DNA of 64,000 nt, from assembly GCA_029262875.1 (NCBI GenBank), contig JAJCYO010000075.1, forward strand, positions 60,217-124,216. Direction: 5' to 3'. This DNA comes from Flavobacteriales bacterium. GTDB lineage: Bacteria > Bacteroidota > Bacteroidia > Flavobacteriales_E > Vicingaceae. The notes under the pieces are model-generated. The model worked only from the letters and a program-made list of their open reading frames with translations. It was not told the origin of the DNA and did no database searches. Positions 44,332 to 52,952 of the stretch are shown here, piece after piece (position 1 is the first letter of the stretch; every line of letters begins with the position of its first letter). A program made the position numbers and the translations under genes.

Positions 44332-45126
44332 ATGCATAATGCACTCCTTTTTATAACGTTTAGATGGTTAGATGTCATCGACATTTTGTTAGTTGCCATC
44401 ATTATGTTCCAATTGTATAAATTGGTAAAGGGAACTGTTGCCATTCGTATTTTCTTAGGCATATTGGCCATCTATCTTTTCTGGAAAATTGTAGAGGCCT
44501 TACAAATGGAGCTCTTGAGTGAAATCTTAGGGCAATTTATAGGTGTGGGTGTTTTGGCGTTAATTATTGTATTCCAACAAGAAATAAGACGATTTTTATT
44601 ATTAATTGGAAACAACAGTTTCTTTTCTGGAAAAAGACGAGGCAAGCTATTAAAAATGTTAAACCCCAATGAAACTGAAAAGGAAAAATTGAATGTTAAC
44701 CAAATTATTATTGCCTCTAAAAACTTGGCCAACACAAAAACAGGTGCATTAATTATATTGGACTTAAAGTCTGAACTAAAGTATTATTCGAATACAGGAG
44801 AGAAGATTAATGCTACACTTTCTTCGGCAGTTTTAGAATCCATTTTCTTTAAAAATAGTCCTCTACATGATGGTGGCGTAATTATAGAAAACAATACCAT
44901 TATCGCTGCACGTTGTATTTTACCTGTTTCAGAAAACCAAGAATTTCCAGCTCATTTTGGGTTAAGACATCGTGCTGCAGCAGGAATGACAGAAACTTCT
45001 CGGTCAATTGCCATTATTATTTCTGAAGAAACGGGAAAAATATCCTTAGCGAAAGAAGGCAGAATTAACTACAACATATCCATTGAGGAATTGAATGAAC
45101 AACTGATTTCAGAGACTTCAATTTAA
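44332..45126 (+). CDS. cdaA: Diadenylate cyclase CdaA
   Basis: A 264-residue membrane enzyme that joins two ATP into cyclic di-AMP. Three N-terminal membrane helices (about 15-90) precede the DAC domain. That domain holds the catalytic motif as HDGGVII (180-182; DGA in most members) and the ATP-binding motif LRHRAA (RHR 212-214), with NATLSSAVLESIF earlier. C-di-AMP controls osmolyte transport and cell-wall balance. No cdaR or glmM gene is next to it, unlike in Firmicutes. The Gly in place of Ala in the DGA motif is a conservative change. Confidence 0.93.
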   Translation: MHNALLFITFRWLDVIDILLVAIIMFQLYKLVKGTVAIRIFLGILAIYLFWKIVEALQMELLSEILGQFIGVGVLALIIVFQQEIRRFLLLIGNNSFFSGKRRGKLLKMLNPNETEKEKLNVNQIIIASKNLANTKTGALIILDLKSELKYYSNTGEKINATLSSAVLESIFFKNSPLHDGGVIIENNTIIAARCILPVSENQEFPAHFGLRHRAAAGMTETSRSIAIIISEETGKISLAKEGRINYNISIEELNEQLISETSI

Positions 45127-45243
45127 GTTTATCCTACCACCTACTACTTTAATTTATAGCAATCAAAATTGTCATTTTTAATTTGTGGCAGACTAATTGT
45201 ATTTAGGTACCGTTAGTATTTATAACTTCAAAACTTTGTTTCT

Positions 45244-46215
45244 ATGAAAAAATTGACAGTCATCTCTCTTGCAATTTTATTGACTTCATGTTACATCCCA
45301 TACAATTATAATTCTGGGGACAACAGGCCTATATCCATGCGAGGAAAATCGACAAATATTTGTAAAGAATTGAAAGAAAAAACTGTTCTATACATTGTTT
45401 ATGTTGATGAAAAGAGTTCAACCTATTGGTCTTCATATGATATCGATCAAACCAAAAAATCAATTCAAACAGCAGAAAACTGGATTAACAAAGAAGCTAC
45501 GAAAAATAACATAAAATTAGACTTACAAATTGTTCACCATTCAGTAGAAGATTCTATTCATACCATAAAAGCTAACCTGCCCTATAAATCTGTTAACCAT
45601 CATCTCTTCTATGCTAAAAAAGGAATAGAAAAAATACATAAATGGTCGGATAAAGTAGCCAAATTAGTATATGGTGATCTCCGTAAAAAGCATACACATC
45701 TTAAGAGAGAGATAAGTGGAAGAGATGAATTAATTTACAGTCTTAGAGAGGTGTATCAAACAGACAACATTGCCTTAATGTTAGTATTAAACAATCCCAT
45801 ACGAAAAGAAAGCTCTGTTACTTTTCACAATAACAATAGCTTTTCCAATGAAAATTCAAGTGAATATTCCATCATCTCTCAATCCAAGAAGCCAACCATT
45901 TTTGCCCATGAGTTCTTGCACCAATTCGGAGCAGAAGATTTTTACAATGTGAATTATCAATATGTGAAAATTGATAAAAAATTGCGTAAAAGATATGGCA
46001 GAAGACATGCTAATGTGGCTTCAGGATCTAATAACAAGACCTACATACTAAGAGAATACCCGCATGCCATCATGAAAAATGTAAACTTAGACATCCTGGA
46101 TAGTTTGGAAATTACTCCTATTACCCAATACCTAATTGGATGGCAAACAAAAGACGAAGTTTCTACGAAAGATAAAGAATTAATGCTGTTTGGAGATTAC
46201 ATTAATCTTGAATAG
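45244..46215 (+). CDS. Zinc-metalloprotease lipoprotein
   Basis: A 323-residue lipoprotein (signal with lipobox LLTSC, Cys16). The catalytic signature is FAHEFLHQFGAEDFY (about 220-234), an HExxHxxGxxD zinc motif in which the third ligand is Asp rather than His. The rest contains charged helices. The substrate is unknown. It follows cdaA by 117 bp with no hairpin between, and is probably separately transcribed. Confidence 0.72.
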   Translation: MKKLTVISLAILLTSCYIPYNYNSGDNRPISMRGKSTNICKELKEKTVLYIVYVDEKSSTYWSSYDIDQTKKSIQTAENWINKEATKNNIKLDLQIVHHSVEDSIHTIKANLPYKSVNHHLFYAKKGIEKIHKWSDKVAKLVYGDLRKKHTHLKREISGRDELIYSLREVYQTDNIALMLVLNNPIRKESSVTFHNNNSFSNENSSEYSIISQSKKPTIFAHEFLHQFGAEDFYNVNYQYVKIDKKLRKRYGRRHANVASGSNNKTYILREYPHAIMKNVNLDILDSLEITPITQYLIGWQTKDEVSTKDKELMLFGDYINLE

Positions 46216-46319
46216 CATTACTTTTAAAATCACCACTAATTTTAGTTTTTATTTTTTATAAAATTGTATCTTTTTTGCTTTTAATCTCCTAATTTAGATG
46301 CCCTAAAAACACCAATTTT

Positions 46320-48392
46320 ATGAAGACGAAGAATTATGCTCAAGGCAAATGGATAGAAGGAGAAGGAGAAGGAAAACCCTTGTATAATGCGATAACTGGC
46401 GAACAATTGGCCACTGCATCAAGTAAAGGGTTAGACTTTGCTGCAATGATGGATTATGCACGTACAGTGGGTGGCCCAGCTTTAGCAAAAATGACATTTC
46501 AGGAAAGAGGTCTAATGCTTAAAGCATTGGCACTTCACTTAATGAGTATCAAAAAGAAATTTTATGCAGTAAGTGCACAAACTGGTGCGACAAGAGGAGA
46601 TAGTTGGATAGACATTGAGGGAGGGATTGGTAATATTTTTGCCAACGCAAGTTTGAGAAGACAATTTGGCGACCAACCCTTTTATGTGGATGGAGATATG
46701 GCTCCACTTTCTAAAGAAGGAACTTTTATTGGTCATCACATTATGGTACCAAAACAAGGAGTTGCCATACACATCAATGCTTTTAACTTCCCGGTTTGGG
46801 GAATGTTAGAAAAGATAGCGGTAAACTTTATGGCTGGAGTTCCTGCCATTGTTAAACCAGCGACCATTACGTGTTATTTAACGGAGTTAATGGTGAAAGA
46901 AATTGTTGATTCAAAGATTATTCCTGAGGGAGCATTACAATTAATTTGTGGTTCTGCCAATGGAATTATTGATCATGTTACAAATCAAGATGTCGTAACG
47001 TTTACTGGTTCTGCATCTACTGGAAAAATGCTTAAAGCTCATCCAAGGCTCTTAGAAGAGGCTGTTCCGTTTAACATGGAGGCTGACTCGTTAAATGCTG
47101 CTATTTTAGGTGAAGACGCAGTTCCAGGAACAGAAGAATTTGACCTCTTCATTAAAGAAGTTCAAAGAGAAATGACAACGAAGTGTGGCCAAAAATGTAC
47201 TGCAATTCGTAGAATTATTGTGCCAGAAAAATTGGTTGAAGATGTGCAAATTGCTTTAGGGCAACGCTTGGCAAAAACTACCATTGGAGACCCTTCTGTA
47301 GAAGGTGTGAGAATGGGAGCTTTGGCTGGTCAAGAACAAGTAAATGAAGTAAGAGAAAAAGTAGAGCAACTGGCCAAAACTCAAGAAATTGTTTTTGGCG
47401 ATTTGGACGAGTTTGAAGTTACAGGAGCCGATAAAAATAAGGGGGCATTCATATCTCCGATCTTATTCTTAAACAAAGATCCTTTTAAAAATACAGATTG
47501 TCATAACATAGAAGCCTTTGGTCCTGTTTCTACTATCATTCCTTACAAGGATTTAAATGAAGCCATAGAGTTGGCTAATATGGGAAAAGGATCATTGGTA
47601 TGTTCAATTGTTACCAATGATGCTAAAATTGCTCAAGATTTTGTAATGGGAGCTGCCTCAATGCATGGTAGAATATTAATTCTAAACGCTGCTTGTGCTA
47701 AGGAAAGTACGGGACATGGTTCTCCTATGCCTTTGTTAACGCATGGTGGACCAGGTCGTGCTGGTGGTGGTGAAGAAATGGGTGGCAAACGTGGGATTAT
47801 GCACTATTTACAACGAACTGCAATTCAAGGATCACCAACCATGTTAACTAAAGTTACTCAACAGTATCAATATGGTGGGGAACAAACAATAACAGAGCAA
47901 CATGTTTTCCAAAAGTATTTTGAGGAAATTGAAATTGGAGATACAGTAATTACCGATAAGCATCATGTGGTGCCAGAAGACATTGTCAATTTTGCTAATT
48001 TAAGTGGAGATCATTTCTATGCGCATGTTGATCCTGATTCTTTGGATGGAACTATTTTTGAGCAAAATGTAGCTCATGGTTATTGGGTACTATCAAGGGC
48101 GGCAGGATTATTTGTTGATGGGCCTAAAGGACCTGTTTTGCTCAATTATGGGATAGATGAATGTCGATTTACAAAACCTGTTTATCCTGGAATGACTATT
48201 GGGGTTCGCTTTACCTGTAAGGAAAAAATATCTCAAGAGAAAAAAGTAGCGGAAGAAGGAGAAGTATTAGATAAAGGCATGGACATCAAAAAAGGAATCG
48301 TAAAATTTTTAGTGGATGTTTATGATGAAACAGGAGAAACTGTTGCATTGGCAACTATACTAACAATGATAAAATTTAAAAATCAAGACTAA
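46320..48392 (+). CDS. paaZ: Bifunctional PaaZ: aldehyde dehydrogenase plus MaoC hydratase
   Basis: A 690-residue fusion for phenylacetate breakdown. The aldehyde-dehydrogenase half (1-515) has NAFNFPVWGMLEK, TFTGSASTGKML, NMEADSLNAA and the catalytic Cys293 in KCGQKCTAIRR. The MaoC-like hotdog half (about 530-690) shows FANLSGDHFYAHVD and VAHGYWVLSRAAGLF. PaaZ opens the oxepin-CoA ring and oxidises the product aldehyde. The length is near that of E. coli PaaZ (681). It forms an operon with the VOC gene (4 bp) and the enoyl-CoA hydratase gene. The other paa genes (paaABCE, paaK) are not in this window. Confidence 0.92.
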   Translation: MKTKNYAQGKWIEGEGEGKPLYNAITGEQLATASSKGLDFAAMMDYARTVGGPALAKMTFQERGLMLKALALHLMSIKKKFYAVSAQTGATRGDSWIDIEGGIGNIFANASLRRQFGDQPFYVDGDMAPLSKEGTFIGHHIMVPKQGVAIHINAFNFPVWGMLEKIAVNFMAGVPAIVKPATITCYLTELMVKEIVDSKIIPEGALQLICGSANGIIDHVTNQDVVTFTGSASTGKMLKAHPRLLEEAVPFNMEADSLNAAILGEDAVPGTEEFDLFIKEVQREMTTKCGQKCTAIRRIIVPEKLVEDVQIALGQRLAKTTIGDPSVEGVRMGALAGQEQVNEVREKVEQLAKTQEIVFGDLDEFEVTGADKNKGAFISPILFLNKDPFKNTDCHNIEAFGPVSTIIPYKDLNEAIELANMGKGSLVCSIVTNDAKIAQDFVMGAASMHGRILILNAACAKESTGHGSPMPLLTHGGPGRAGGGEEMGGKRGIMHYLQRTAIQGSPTMLTKVTQQYQYGGEQTITEQHVFQKYFEEIEIGDTVITDKHHVVPEDIVNFANLSGDHFYAHVDPDSLDGTIFEQNVAHGYWVLSRAAGLFVDGPKGPVLLNYGIDECRFTKPVYPGMTIGVRFTCKEKISQEKKVAEEGEVLDKGMDIKKGIVKFLVDVYDETGETVALATILTMIKFKNQD

Positions 48393-48396
48393 AACT

Positions 48397-48792
48397 ATGG
48401 CACTACAATCACTTACACCCAACTTAATGGTAAACGATGTTGAAGAAACCATTGAATACTATACTGACATCTTAGGATTTACATTATTAATGACCGTCCC
48501 AGAAACAGGAAGCTTAGATTGGGCCATGGTTAAACGAAATGATGTGGTGATGATGTTCCAATCCACTAAAAGTCTTAAGAAAGGTGTTCCAAGATTACAA
48601 GGTGAAAAACCTGGTGGTGGATTAACTTTTTACATTAAAGTAGATAGAGTTACTGAAATACATGAAGAGTTATTTAACAACGAAGTTGAAATTATTTCAG
48701 ACTTAGACAGCACATTTTACAATACCATCGAATTCTCAGTAGTGGATAATAATGGTTACATATTAACATTTTCAGAAGATCAAGAAGAATGA
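48397..48792 (+). CDS. VOC (glyoxalase/bleomycin-resistance) family protein
   Basis: A 131-residue single-domain protein with the paired beta-alpha-beta-beta-beta units of the vicinal-oxygen-chelate fold: LTPNLMVNDVEETIEYYTDILGF, then LTFYIKVDRVTEIHEEL and FSVVDNNGYILTFSED, with Glu near the end in a metal-ligand position. The reaction cannot be named. It lies inside the paaZ unit and overlaps the enoyl-CoA hydratase start by 4 bp, so a role in the same catabolic route is probable. Confidence 0.82.
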   Translation: MALQSLTPNLMVNDVEETIEYYTDILGFTLLMTVPETGSLDWAMVKRNDVVMMFQSTKSLKKGVPRLQGEKPGGGLTFYIKVDRVTEIHEELFNNEVEIISDLDSTFYNTIEFSVVDNNGYILTFSEDQEE

Positions 48793-49562
48793 CAACAGCA
48801 ATAGAACAAGGGACAGTAGAAATCGAAATTGACAAGGATGGAATAGCAACAATAGCATTCTTTCATCCTTTAAGTAATTCTTTACCTGGTAAAATTTTAA
48901 ACAAATTAGCTGACACCATAACAGCGGCAGGAAACAACGATGACATCAAAGTGATTATTCTAAAATCTGCAGGAGAAAGAGCATTCTGTGCCGGGGCGAG
49001 TTTTGATGAATTGATTGCTATCAATGACTTAGAAACTGGTAAAACATTTTTCTCTGGTTTTGCGAATGTAATTAATGCGGCTCGAAAATGCCCTAAACTA
49101 ATTATTGGGCGTGTGCAAGGAAAAGCTGTTGGCGGAGGTGTTGGAATGGCAAGTGCTGTTGACTTTTGTTACGCCACTAAATTTGCTTCTGTTAAGCTAA
49201 GTGAGCTTGCTGTAGGTATTGGGCCATTTGTAGTTGGGCCAGCAGTTGAACGCAAAGTAGGAACCTCAGCAATGAGCATGATGGCCATTAATGCTACCGA
49301 ATGGTATTCTGCTGAATGGGCAAGAGAAAAAGGTCTATATGCTGAAACATTTGAGGATGTAAATAAGATGGATGAAGCCATTACAGTTCTCGCAAACAAA
49401 TTAGCTACATCCAATCCTGAAGCAATGAGTATGTTGAAAAAGGTTTTTTGGGAAGGAACAGAAAATTGGGATACACTATTGGCTGAACGTGCTGCTATGA
49501 GCGGAAAATTAGTGCTTTCAGATTTCACAAAGAATGCAATAAACGCTTTTAAGAGTAAATAA
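48789..49562 (+). CDS. Enoyl-CoA hydratase/isomerase family enzyme (PaaF/PaaG-type)
   Basis: A 257-residue crotonase-fold protein. It shows AFCAGASFDEL (oxyanion hole), GRVQGKAVGGGVGMASAVDFCYA (second oxyanion glycines and structural helix) and VKLSELAVGIGPFVVGPAV. The catalytic Glu positions fall in the SELAVGIG stretch. As the third gene of the paaZ operon it could hydrate or isomerise a phenylacetate-derived CoA ester; the exact step is not readable from sequence. Start overlap with the VOC gene: ATGA. Confidence 0.86.
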   Translation: MTTAIEQGTVEIEIDKDGIATIAFFHPLSNSLPGKILNKLADTITAAGNNDDIKVIILKSAGERAFCAGASFDELIAINDLETGKTFFSGFANVINAARKCPKLIIGRVQGKAVGGGVGMASAVDFCYATKFASVKLSELAVGIGPFVVGPAVERKVGTSAMSMMAINATEWYSAEWAREKGLYAETFEDVNKMDEAITVLANKLATSNPEAMSMLKKVFWEGTENWDTLLAERAAMSGKLVLSDFTKNAINAFKSK

Positions 49563-49657
49563 AAACCTAATTAAAATCTTGATTTATAAACTACCGTTTA
49601 TGAAATGGAAAAAACATTTTCCCTATCTCCTCGTTTATTTAGGTAATATATATACAT

Positions 49658-50215
49658 ATGAAAATTATATTAACAATTCTAATATCTCTATTCTTAATAA
49701 ATAATCTATTCCCACAAAATTTTTCAGGTTTAAATGAGGATAAAAAAGTGGATAGACTTGAACGTTATGCAAGTAAAAAATGGAGAATTAACACATGTTG
49801 GACGTTTGGAGAAAATGAATCAAAAAACATCGGTTTTTTATATCAAGTACAAGATTCATCAATTACCTTAGTTGATGTAGATAAATATAGTAATAGTATA
49901 ATTGATGAGACATCAATACACTATAATGATATCAACATCCTTAAGCTTAGAAATAAAAATAGATTAAGAACTCATTTTTTTATTGGGGTTTCAGTCGGAA
50001 CATTGGCAGGAATTTCTGCTTCACTTCTTGCGCTAGGTGATAAGGATAAAGGTTATGGCATTGTAAGTTTTGCATTAATTCCAGTTGGAATAGCAATTGG
50101 TTTTGGAACTGGAATGGGTACAGGTTCTAAAAGAATAAAAATTCCCATAAACGGCAATTATGATACGTTTTCTAAGTACAAAAAAAGCCTTAAGCTGATT
50201 TCCAAAAAGAAATAG
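49658..50215 (+). CDS. Exported small protein with membrane hairpin
   Basis: A 185-residue protein with a signal peptide (1-19, ending NNLFPQ), a Lys/Asp-rich soluble part (DKKVDRLERYASKKWRINTCW) and two C-terminal membrane segments (about 108-127 and 134-156; GVSVGTLAGISASLLALG and FALIPVGIAIGFGTG). The family is not recognised. It has its own terminator at 50243-50267. Confidence 0.58.
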   Translation: MKIILTILISLFLINNLFPQNFSGLNEDKKVDRLERYASKKWRINTCWTFGENESKNIGFLYQVQDSSITLVDVDKYSNSIIDETSIHYNDINILKLRNKNRLRTHFFIGVSVGTLAGISASLLALGDKDKGYGIVSFALIPVGIAIGFGTGMGTGSKRIKIPINGNYDTFSKYKKSLKLISKKK

Positions 50216-50242
50216 AATACTTGTTATTAGACAACTCAAGAA

Positions 50243-50267
50243 CTGACTTTCGTCAGCCTTTTTTTAT
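50243..50267 (+). terminator. Rho-independent terminator
   Basis: A short stem CTGAC/GTCAG around TTTC, followed by CCTTTTTTT. It lies 28 bp after the stop of the gene at 49658-50215. Confidence 0.75.
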
Positions 50268-50318
50268 TTAATTGAGCATAACTTTATGATAGTTATTAAT
50301 TAAACCATTAAATAAAAT

Positions 50319-50738
50319 ATGAGCCAGACAATAGAATTAAATCAAGGGGAAGTAAAAGTAAACTTCTCATCACCTACAGCAGGAAAACAATCTTTTAAGG
50401 ATTTAGGATTAACGGATGAAGATTTAGTATTTGATAGCGGTCTTCTGAGATTGGTTTTTGATTTTGAAGGAATTGGAGAACATCATTATTATAAAATGCC
50501 AACAGTAGAAATTGCCTATCAAGAAGAAATGGCTGAAACACACTGGCAATGTGACTTTAATGAAGAAACCATTTTGGACAAAACAGACCACCATGGTCAT
50601 TCGACCGTGATATTACTCAACAGAAAAAAATTAAGCTCATTGGAGCACCATCACAAAAATGCTTTAATCGTTCATGGTGAATTCCCTCAGGGAGTTCACA
50701 TTAGTGCTGAGGGGTCTTTTATAAATTTCTTCAATTAG
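50319..50738 (+). CDS. Unrecognised 139-residue acidic protein
   Basis: A 139-residue soluble protein. It begins MSQTIELNQGEVKVNF and is rich in His, Asp and Glu (LDKTDHHGHSTVILL, LSSLEHHHKNALIVHGEFP). The secondary structure appears all-beta with aromatic residues in alternating positions, which might suit a small barrel or cupin-like fold, but no motif is decisive. The HH-containing stretches could bind metal. It is monocistronic, ending at a strong bidirectional terminator at 50751-50780. Confidence 0.55.
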   Translation: MSQTIELNQGEVKVNFSSPTAGKQSFKDLGLTDEDLVFDSGLLRLVFDFEGIGEHHYYKMPTVEIAYQEEMAETHWQCDFNEETILDKTDHHGHSTVILLNRKKLSSLEHHHKNALIVHGEFPQGVHISAEGSFINFFN

Positions 50739-50750
50739 TTTAAATAATAA

Positions 50751-50780
50751 AAAAGGGCTACTAAGTTTAGTAGCCCTTTT
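50751..50780. terminator. Bidirectional Rho-independent terminator
   Basis: A perfect 12-bp stem, AAAAGGGCTACT (50751-50762) with AGTAGCCCTTTT (50769-50780), around AAGTTT. The A/T ends give a T run on both strands, so it closes both the gene ending at 50738 and the DUF3276 gene ending at 50802. Confidence 0.92.
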
Positions 50781-50801
50781 AAATATATGTTATTGTAATA
50801 G

Positions 50802-51182
50802 TTATTCGGCAGTTGCGTCTTCTTTAGGAGCATCAGTTCCTAAATCATCAAAACTTACGTCAGAAAATTCAGCAGCTACTTTCTCCACTACTTCTTCTCC
50901 TTGTTCTGCTTTTAACTCTTTAATTTTTGCAATAGATTCTTCTAATCCAGTAGTAAATTTCTCAAAATCTTCTTTGTACAAAAACAATTTGTGTTTTTCA
51001 AAGTAAAATTTTTGAGATTCATTGTTAAACCTTCTCTTACTCTCTGTAATCGTAAGGTAATAATCTTCAGCACGTGTTGCCTTAACATCGAAAAAATAAG
51101 TTCTCTTCCCTGCTCTTACCGCTTTAGAAAATACTTCATCTCTCCTGTTATCGTCCTGCTTGTTGTTTTCTGTTCCTTCCAT
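50802..51182 (-). CDS. DUF3276 / PUR-alpha-like nucleic-acid-binding protein
   Basis: A 126-residue protein with one PUR-type repeat: VRAGKRTYFFDVKATRAEDYYLTITESKRR followed by QKFYFEKHKLFLYKEDFEKFTTGLEES. Proteins of this family bind single-stranded nucleic acid in Bacteroidota. The C terminus is acidic (LGTDAPKEDATAE). The neighbours give no functional clue; it shares its terminator with the convergent gene at 50319. Confidence 0.88.
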   Translation of the reverse strand: MEGTENNKQDDNRRDEVFSKAVRAGKRTYFFDVKATRAEDYYLTITESKRRFNNESQKFYFEKHKLFLYKEDFEKFTTGLEESIAKIKELKAEQGEEVVEKVAAEFSDVSFDDLGTDAPKEDATAE

Positions 51183-51279
51183 CTTCCTTCTTTTTAAGTT
51201 AGTTATTTAGTTAATGTCCTACAAAGCTTCCGATTTATTCTTAAAAAAACAAGTTCAACGACAAAAATAACGTATACAT

Positions 51280-52293
51280 CTATTTTTTTTCAGGGTTTAA
51301 CTCAATATAATCCGATAATCCATCAGTTATAAAAGTCTGTAAATCACCGTTTTCATTACTATAAATCAACAAACCCTCTAATCCTATCCTTTTATTGAGT
51401 ATTTCTTTACTTTTTTCTAACCCAACAACCATAAATACAGTAGCATAAGCATCTGCGACCCCACAATTATCAGCCACCACGGTAGCACTTAATAAACCAT
51501 GTTGTACGGGATATCCCGTTTTCGGATTAATAGTATGAGAATACTTCAATCCATCTTTCTCATAAAATTTTCGATAATTCCCAGAAGTTGCCAATGCTTT
51601 ATTATCTAAATTAACTATCGCCTCTATTTCTCTTTCCGCCAAATCTGGCAAAGGTCTATCTATTCCTATTCGCCATAAAGTATCATTTATATTTAGCCCC
51701 TTGGCTTTTAATTCTCCCCCTACCTCAACCAAGTAATTCTCTACTCCTCTTGATTCCAATAAATCTGCCAATACATCAACAGAATAACCCTGAGCAACAG
51801 CATTAAAGTCTAACATCATTCCTTTGCTTGCTTTCATCACTTTATCGTTATCTAAGGTAATTTTATCAAAATCTACAAATTGAAATAAACTATCAATTAT
51901 AGCGCTGTCTGTTGAATGTAAATTTTCGAATCCAAACCCCCAAGCATTGACGATAGGTGCAACAGTTGGGTCAAATGCTCCTTCAGACGATTCATGTACT
52001 TCTTTAGAGATACGAAACACATCTATAAACATTTGATCTACCTCATATATTGAATCTGCTTGATTGAATTTTGAAATGATGGATCTTTTCTGATAAGTAG
52101 AAAGAGAATTGTCTATTTCAATTAACATTGAATCTATCGCTCTTTGATGATTAATACCATCTGTACTAATATAGCTAATATTGTATGTTGTTCCTTGTGC
52201 AAAACCTTCTACAACCATTTTTTGCTTAACTGGAGTATCTTCTCCACAACCAAAAAGAAAAAAAGCAATAATAACAACTAAAAAATACCTCAT
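51280..52293 (-). CDS. apbE: FAD:protein FMN transferase (ApbE) lipoprotein
   Basis: A 337-residue lipoprotein (lipobox FGC, Cys16). It carries ApbE features: AFDPTVAPIVNAWGFG, MLDFNAVAQGYSVDVLADLLE, the flavin region YLVEVGGELKAKG, TSGNYRKFYEKDG and the metal-binding stretch ADNCGVADAYATVFMVVG. The enzyme moves FMN from FAD onto Ser/Thr of target proteins such as Na+-NQR or Rnf subunits; no such target is in the window. It is divergent from def, sharing an 79-bp intergenic region. Confidence 0.92.
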   Translation of the reverse strand: MRYFLVVIIAFFLFGCGEDTPVKQKMVVEGFAQGTTYNISYISTDGINHQRAIDSMLIEIDNSLSTYQKRSIISKFNQADSIYEVDQMFIDVFRISKEVHESSEGAFDPTVAPIVNAWGFGFENLHSTDSAIIDSLFQFVDFDKITLDNDKVMKASKGMMLDFNAVAQGYSVDVLADLLESRGVENYLVEVGGELKAKGLNINDTLWRIGIDRPLPDLAEREIEAIVNLDNKALATSGNYRKFYEKDGLKYSHTINPKTGYPVQHGLLSATVVADNCGVADAYATVFMVVGLEKSKEILNKRIGLEGLLIYSNENGDLQTFITDGLSDYIELNPEKK

Positions 52294-52360
52294 ACCACCG
52301 TTAATTAAAAATTATAAACCGTACATATATTATGAGTAGCAAAGGAACAAAAAATAATAT

Positions 52361-52368
52361 TACTTTTG
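52361..52368 (+). promoter_or_regulatory. -7 promoter box TACTTTTG for def
   Basis: TACTTTTG matches TAnnTTTG and lies 4 bp upstream of the def ATG. Transcription would begin at or next to the start codon, giving a leaderless mRNA. No good -33 box was seen. Confidence 0.5.
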
Positions 52369-52372
52369 CACT

Positions 52373-52948
52373 ATGATTTTACCAATTGTAGCATACGGAA
52401 CGGCAGTTTTAAGAGAAGAGACTGAAGAGATAGATAAAGACTACCCGGATTTAGACTTGTTGATTGAAGACATGTTTGAAACCATGTACGCTGCAAAAGG
52501 AGTTGGTTTAGCCGCTCCTCAAATTGGCAGAGCCATTCGTCTATTTATTATTGATGCTTCTGGGTTTAATGAAGATGATGAATATCCAGAATTAGAAGAT
52601 TTTAAGCGTGTTTTCATCAATCCGATTATTATAGAAGAATCTGGTAAGGAGTGGAAGTTTGAAGAAGGATGTCTAAGCATCCCAGGGATAAGAGAAGATG
52701 TAAGTAGACAACCAACCGTTACCATTGAATATTACAATGAAAAATTTGAATTGGTGGAGGAAACATTAGATGGGATTGCTGCGCGTGTTATCCAACATGA
52801 ATACGACCACATTGAAGCCACTTTATTTACGGATAAAATAAACCCGTTAAGAAAACGATTGATAAAAGGAAAATTAAACGACATTGCTAAAGGAAATATT
52901 CAGGTAAAGTATAGAATGAAATTTCCATTGGTAAAAGCAAAACATTAG
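52373..52948 (+). CDS. def: Peptide deformylase
   Basis: A 191-residue Fe2+/Zn2+ hydrolase that removes the formyl group from new proteins. All three family motifs are present: GVGLAAPQIG (43-52), EGCLSIPG (98-105, Cys ligand) and QHEYDHIE (141-148, two His ligands and catalytic Glu). It is full length. It is followed after 4 bp by a TPR lipoprotein gene, so the two form an operon. A -7 box close to the ATG suggests a leaderless transcript. Confidence 0.96.
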   Translation: MILPIVAYGTAVLREETEEIDKDYPDLDLLIEDMFETMYAAKGVGLAAPQIGRAIRLFIIDASGFNEDDEYPELEDFKRVFINPIIIEESGKEWKFEEGCLSIPGIREDVSRQPTVTIEYYNEKFELVEETLDGIAARVIQHEYDHIEATLFTDKINPLRKRLIKGKLNDIAKGNIQVKYRMKFPLVKAKH

Positions 52949-52952
52949 CATT

